From Acinetobacter larvae (GTDB lineage: Bacteria; Pseudomonadota; Gammaproteobacteria; Pseudomonadales; Moraxellaceae): a DNA stretch of 64,000 nt. A program made the translations under genes and the position numbers. The stretch is taken from positions 2,914,001 through 2,978,000 of the forward strand of contig NZ_CP016895.1 in assembly GCF_001704115.1 (NCBI RefSeq). Reading direction: 5' to 3'. The notes beneath the pieces were generated by a model that did no database searches, had not been told where the DNA came from, and was given only the letters and a program-made list of their open reading frames with translations. Numbering within the stretch: the stretch's first letter is position 1; each line of letters begins with the position of its first letter. Of this stretch, positions 60,316 through 64,000 are shown piece by piece.

Positions 60316-61656
60316 ATGCCTAAAATAAAACCAACCAAAGTTATTATCATTGCAGTCTGTATCGCTATTTTAGCCATTGTCGCTTGGGTCTTTTTAAAAC
60401 CCAAACCACAAACACCGCAATTCATTACGGCACCAATTAGCCGTGGTGATATAGAAAATGCCGTATTGGCAACTGGTAATCTTGAAGCAACCAAAATCGT
60501 CAGTGTCGGTGCGCAGGTGTCTGGTCAGGTCAAAAAAATGTACGTCAAACTAGGCGATCAGGTCGAACAAGGTCAATTGATTGCACAAATTGACTCGGTA
60601 CGCCAAGAAAATGACCTCAAAACAGCTGAAGCCAATATTAAAAATCAACAAGCGCAATTGGCCGTGAATCAAGCCAACTTAGCCAAAGTTGAAGCAGAAT
60701 ATCAACGGCAAAAAAATATGTATGCGCAAGATGCGACATCGCGTGCAGAATATGAAAGTGCTTTGGCTGCATTTAAAACAGCACAAGCCAATATCGCCTC
60801 GATCAATGCGCAAATTGAACAATCTCGTTTGAACTTAGACACAGCCAAAGAAAATGTGGGTTATACCCGCATTGTGGCACCGATGAGTGGTACGGTGGTT
60901 GCCATCGTGACGGAAGAAGGTCAAACCGTAAACGCGAACCAAAGCGCACCAACCATTGTTAAGCTGGCACAACTCGATACCATGACAGTCAAAGCACAAG
61001 TGTCTGAAGCAGATGTCATGAAAGTGGAAGCGGGACAAAAAGTCTACTTTACCACCTTGGGCGATAGCGAGAAAAAACGCTATGCCACTTTGCGTCAAGT
61101 CGAACCTGCCCCGAGCTCAATCAACACCGAAAGCAGCAACAACTCCACCTCTTCAAGCTCTAGCAGTAGTGCAATTTACTACAACGCATTATTTGATGCC
61201 CCCAATGATGATGGCAAGCTGCGTATTGATATGACTGCACAAGTTTATATCATTCTCGCCGAAGCCAAAGATGTCCTCATGGTACCCGCATCCGCTTTAC
61301 AAAATACGCAACGTCAACGTAGCGGTAGCGCAGCCCCTGCACGCAATAGTGATCGCGCTGCAGCACGTGCTGATAGAAGTAATAGTAACAACAGCAAAGC
61401 CCCACAATTTGAACGCCTCAACCTTACTGCCGAAGAAAAAGCTTTAGTTGATCAAGGCAAGGCCTCTGTGGCAACAGTTCGTGTTTTACAAGCAGATGGT
61501 AGTGCCAAACCACAACAAATTCTAATTGGTCTCAATAACCGTGTGAATGCGCAAGTACTGCGTGGCTTAAAACAAAATGACCAAGTGATCATTGCTGATG
61601 GTGCAGATGCCAGTAACAATGCCGCTAAACGCAGCAACGGTCCAATGAGATTTTAA
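60316..61656 (+). CDS. macA: MacA periplasmic adaptor (membrane fusion protein)
   Basis: Adaptor of the MacAB tripartite efflux system, 446 residues. It has an N-terminal membrane anchor (VIIIAVCIAILAIVAWVFL), the lipoyl halves around VSVGAQVSGQVKKMYVKLGD and YTRIVAPMSGTVVAIVTEEG, a long coiled-coil hairpin between them, and a beta-barrel domain. Odd features: a serine-rich linker near residues 275-290 (NNSTSSSSSSSAIYY) and a low-complexity Arg/Ala/Ser/Asn insert around 330-360 (RSGSAAPARNSDRAAARADR), which may be flexible. ATG 60316 is chosen over an in-frame TTG at 60292. macB starts two bases after its stop. Confidence 0.93.
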   Translation: MPKIKPTKVIIIAVCIAILAIVAWVFLKPKPQTPQFITAPISRGDIENAVLATGNLEATKIVSVGAQVSGQVKKMYVKLGDQVEQGQLIAQIDSVRQENDLKTAEANIKNQQAQLAVNQANLAKVEAEYQRQKNMYAQDATSRAEYESALAAFKTAQANIASINAQIEQSRLNLDTAKENVGYTRIVAPMSGTVVAIVTEEGQTVNANQSAPTIVKLAQLDTMTVKAQVSEADVMKVEAGQKVYFTTLGDSEKKRYATLRQVEPAPSSINTESSNNSTSSSSSSSAIYYNALFDAPNDDGKLRIDMTAQVYIILAEAKDVLMVPASALQNTQRQRSGSAAPARNSDRAAARADRSNSNNSKAPQFERLNLTAEEKALVDQGKASVATVRVLQADGSAKPQQILIGLNNRVNAQVLRGLKQNDQVIIADGADASNNAAKRSNGPMRF

Positions 61657-61658
61657 TC

Positions 61659-63635
61659 ATGAATCAAAAACGCGCTTTACTGGAAGTAAAAGATCTGATT
61701 CGTGAATTTCCAGCAGGTGAATCGACGGTACAAATTCTCAAAGGCATCGATCTCACCATCTATGCTGGCGAGTTGGTTGCCATCGTTGGTCAGTCTGGTT
61801 CGGGTAAATCTACCCTGATGAATATTTTAGGCTGCTTGGACAAACCCAGTGCTGGTAGCTATCAGGTCAATGGTCGTGAAACAGGACGCTTAAGTCCTGA
61901 TGAGTTGGCACAATTGCGCCGTGAATATTTCGGCTTTATTTTCCAACGTTACCATTTGCTCAATGACTTAAATGCAGCAGGCAACGTAGAAGTCCCAGCA
62001 GTCTATGCTGGAGTAGATGCGAGCGAACGTCAGCAACGCGCAGTCCAATTACTCAGTGACTTAGGTTTATCTGACAAAACCCAAAACCGCCCGAATCAAC
62101 TTTCAGGCGGGCAACAACAACGGGTTTCGATTGCACGTGCCTTGATGAATGGTGGTGAAGTCATTTTAGCCGATGAGCCCACTGGTGCGCTCGACAAAAA
62201 TAGTGGTATTGAAGTGATGCGCATTTTGCGTGAACTCAATCAAAATGGTCATACCATTATTTTGGTCACCCACGATCACCAAGTTGCCAAGAATGCCACG
62301 CGTATCATTGAGATCAGTGATGGTCAAATCATTTCTGACCAACCCAATGTTCCTGAAATCGCGGCGGATCTCGATTCGGCAGCAGTCAAAGAAACCACAA
62401 CTCAGCAAAAAAAATCAGCGCCTTGGCGCGCTGCGATTGATCGCTTTAGCGAAGCCTTCCGTATGGCATTGTTGGCAATGAATGCACATCGTATGCGCAC
62501 ATTTCTGACCATGCTGGGGATTATCATCGGGATTGCTTCGGTGGTCTCTGTGGTTGCGCTGGGGAATGGTTCACAGAAGCAGATCTTAGAAAATATCAGT
62601 AGTTTGGGCACCAATACTATTACTGTATTCCAAGGGCGTGGCTTTGGTGACAACTCCAAAACCGCTCAAGCCAAGACTCTGATCCCCGCTGATGCCGAAG
62701 CCTTGGCTGAGCAACCCTATGTCGATGGGGTCAGTCCAACTGCCACCAGTAATGTCACTGCGCGCTATAAAGAAATCGAGGCAGCGACTACGGTCAATGG
62801 TGTCAGTGAAGACTATTTTTATGTCAAAGGCATGACCTTTAAATATGGGCAAAGTTTTGATAAAAACAGCGTCCAACACCGTGCCCAAGATGTCGTCATC
62901 GACTCCAACACCGCCAATACCTTTTTCCCCAATACCAATAACCCAGTGGGTGAAGTGATTTTATTGGGCAGCGTGCCGAGTCGTATTATTGGCGTCACCG
63001 ATGCACAAAAAGGTATGTTTAACAATGACAGCCTCAATGTCTACCTGCCCTATTCCACCGTTATGAGCCGTATGCTAGGACAAAGTAATGTACGCAGTGT
63101 GATTGTGCGCATTAAAGATGAATACTCGAGTGCGGCGGCAGAAAATGCCATTATCTCCTTACTCGAACAACGTCATGGCGCACAGGATATCTTTACCCAA
63201 AACTCAGACAGTATTCGTGAAGCCATTGAGCAAACCACAGCAACCATGACCCTGCTAATCTCAGCAATTGCTGTTATTTCACTGGTAGTTGGCGGCATTG
63301 GGGTGATGAATATTATGCTGGTTTCCGTGACTGAACGGACCCAAGAAATCGGGGTACGCATGGCGGTAGGCGCACGACAAAGTGATATTTTGCAGCAATT
63401 CTTAATCGAAGCAATTTTAGTCTGTATTTTAGGTGGGGGACTTGGCGTATTACTGTCCTTGGCAGTGGGTCAAGTGATTAGTCATTTTGCTGGTGCCAGT
63501 TTCCAAATGGCTTACTCCAGCTCATCGATTATTGCTGCATTTGTCTGCTCAACCTTGATTGGGGTAGTTTTTGGCTTTATCCCTGCCCGTAATGCCGCAC
63601 AGCTCGACCCTGTCGACGCTTTGTCTCGAGAATAA
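61659..63635 (+). CDS. macB: MacB ABC transporter, ATPase-permease fusion
   Basis: Macrolide/heat-stable-toxin type exporter half-transporter of 658 residues. The ATPase comes first: Walker A GQSGSGKSTLMN near 44, signature QLSGGQQQRVSIAR, Walker B VILADEPTGALD, and the H-loop in ILVTHDHQVA. One helix follows at about 275-300 (TFLTMLGIIIGIASVVSVVA), then a large periplasmic domain about 300-530. The last three helices include AIAVISLVVGGIGVMNIMLV, and ERTQEIGVRMAVGAR is a signature of the FtsX/MacB core. In E. coli MacAB works with TolC in mechanotransmission, not in membrane transport of drugs. The outer-membrane partner is encoded directly downstream. Confidence 0.95.
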   Translation: MNQKRALLEVKDLIREFPAGESTVQILKGIDLTIYAGELVAIVGQSGSGKSTLMNILGCLDKPSAGSYQVNGRETGRLSPDELAQLRREYFGFIFQRYHLLNDLNAAGNVEVPAVYAGVDASERQQRAVQLLSDLGLSDKTQNRPNQLSGGQQQRVSIARALMNGGEVILADEPTGALDKNSGIEVMRILRELNQNGHTIILVTHDHQVAKNATRIIEISDGQIISDQPNVPEIAADLDSAAVKETTTQQKKSAPWRAAIDRFSEAFRMALLAMNAHRMRTFLTMLGIIIGIASVVSVVALGNGSQKQILENISSLGTNTITVFQGRGFGDNSKTAQAKTLIPADAEALAEQPYVDGVSPTATSNVTARYKEIEAATTVNGVSEDYFYVKGMTFKYGQSFDKNSVQHRAQDVVIDSNTANTFFPNTNNPVGEVILLGSVPSRIIGVTDAQKGMFNNDSLNVYLPYSTVMSRMLGQSNVRSVIVRIKDEYSSAAAENAIISLLEQRHGAQDIFTQNSDSIREAIEQTTATMTLLISAIAVISLVVGGIGVMNIMLVSVTERTQEIGVRMAVGARQSDILQQFLIEAILVCILGGGLGVLLSLAVGQVISHFAGASFQMAYSSSSIIAAFVCSTLIGVVFGFIPARNAAQLDPVDALSRE

Positions 63636-63654
63636 GTCTAATAAGGAGTCTATG

Positions 63655-64000
63655 ATGTCAATTCATCATGTTAAAACCACCGGCTGTATCGCATTATTAA
63701 GCCAGCTCCTGATTGGCTGTCAGGCAATCGTCAAAAGCGACTATCAAGCCCCCAATGTTAGCGTGCCGCAGCAATTTGCCTATGCGACATCAACGGCCAA
63801 TGCCTATCCTGCACAATATGCAGATCAATGGTGGACCTTATTTCAAGATCCCCAGCTCAACCAGTTGGTACAGCAAGTGATTGCGCGTAATGGCAACTTG
63901 GCAGTTGCTGGCATTAACCTGCAACAAGCACAGCTCAAAGCCGGGCTGGCACAAGCCCAACAAGGGATTCGTGTCAGTGATGCCTCAATCAGTACAGGAC
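63655..64000 (+). CDS. NodT/TolC-type outer-membrane efflux lipoprotein, 3' part beyond the window
   Basis: Start of an outer-membrane factor, 115 residues seen. A signal peptide with lipobox LLIGC predicts a lipid-modified cysteine, after which come SDYQAPNVSVPQQFAY and QWWTLFQDPQLNQLVQQVI. The latter is the usual N-terminal motif of NodT/OprM-type efflux proteins. NLAVAGINLQQAQLKAGLAQ starts the first coiled coil. I prefer ATG 63655, six bases after AAGGAG, to ATG 63652. It lies 19 bases after macB and should be the outer-membrane partner of MacAB. Confidence 0.9.
   Translation, partial: MSIHHVKTTGCIALLSQLLIGCQAIVKSDYQAPNVSVPQQFAYATSTANAYPAQYADQWWTLFQDPQLNQLVQQVIARNGNLAVAGINLQQAQLKAGLAQAQQGIRVSDASISTG

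Overview
The window looks like chromosomal DNA of a gammaproteobacterium of the Moraxellaceae, most probably Acinetobacter. This rests on the protein character of the housekeeping genes, moderate to low GC, the neighbourhood rlmD / exonuclease / cysM / gacS, a three-subunit transhydrogenase (pntA1-pntA2-pntB), and the order ilvIHC, leuS-lptE-holA-macAB-tolC-like. No rRNA, tRNA, CRISPR array, phage or intact insertion sequence was seen. The genus call is inference; no database was searched.

Layout. 0-3.1 kb (minus): rlmD (cut by the left edge), a DEDDy exonuclease and cysM. 3.2-9.6 kb (plus): the hybrid sensor kinase gacS, a crotonase, a tartronate-semialdehyde reductase and hydroxypyruvate isomerase pair, and rsfS. 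9.6-14.1 kb (minus): a divergent Amt-like protein and the pnt operon. 15-19.1 kb: an EamA exporter, an LD-carboxypeptidase, soxR, and a divergent RidA/MFS pair behind an almost textbook SoxR-controlled promoter. 19.3-26.3 kb: a cluster around ethanolamine-type amines, with a permease, an APH-fold kinase, an AraC regulator, an AGXT2L-type PLP enzyme and a DeoR regulator. Together these suggest uptake, phosphorylation and phospholyase cleavage without the EutBC lyase.

27.1-48.2 kb is a capsule locus of the ABC-transporter (group 2, kps) type: kpsS and kpsC at one end, and a long minus-strand operon kpsM-kpsT-kpsE-kpsD-wecB-wecC-giant glycosyltransferase at the other. Between them is a serotype region of lower GC: a CgeB-like glycosyltransferase, a GT2 enzyme, a DUF6270 protein, a signal-less heparinase II/III protein and a DDDD-type putative glycosyltransferase. 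wecB/wecC predict UDP-ManNAcA as a precursor; KpsC/KpsS predict a poly-Kdo lipid anchor. Acinetobacter capsules are normally made by Wzx/Wzy systems, so this locus, its 1416-residue multi-domain transferase and its apparently cytoplasmic lyase are the most unusual part of the window.

48.2-49.3 kb is a gene-free stretch with decayed coding traces. From 49.3 kb to the right edge the genes are housekeeping or envelope: dusA, a lipid A type acyltransferase, ilvIHC (minus), leuS, lptE, holA, then macA, macB and the start of a NodT/TolC-type outer-membrane lipoprotein. Several intergenic regions carry short, diverged tandem duplications.
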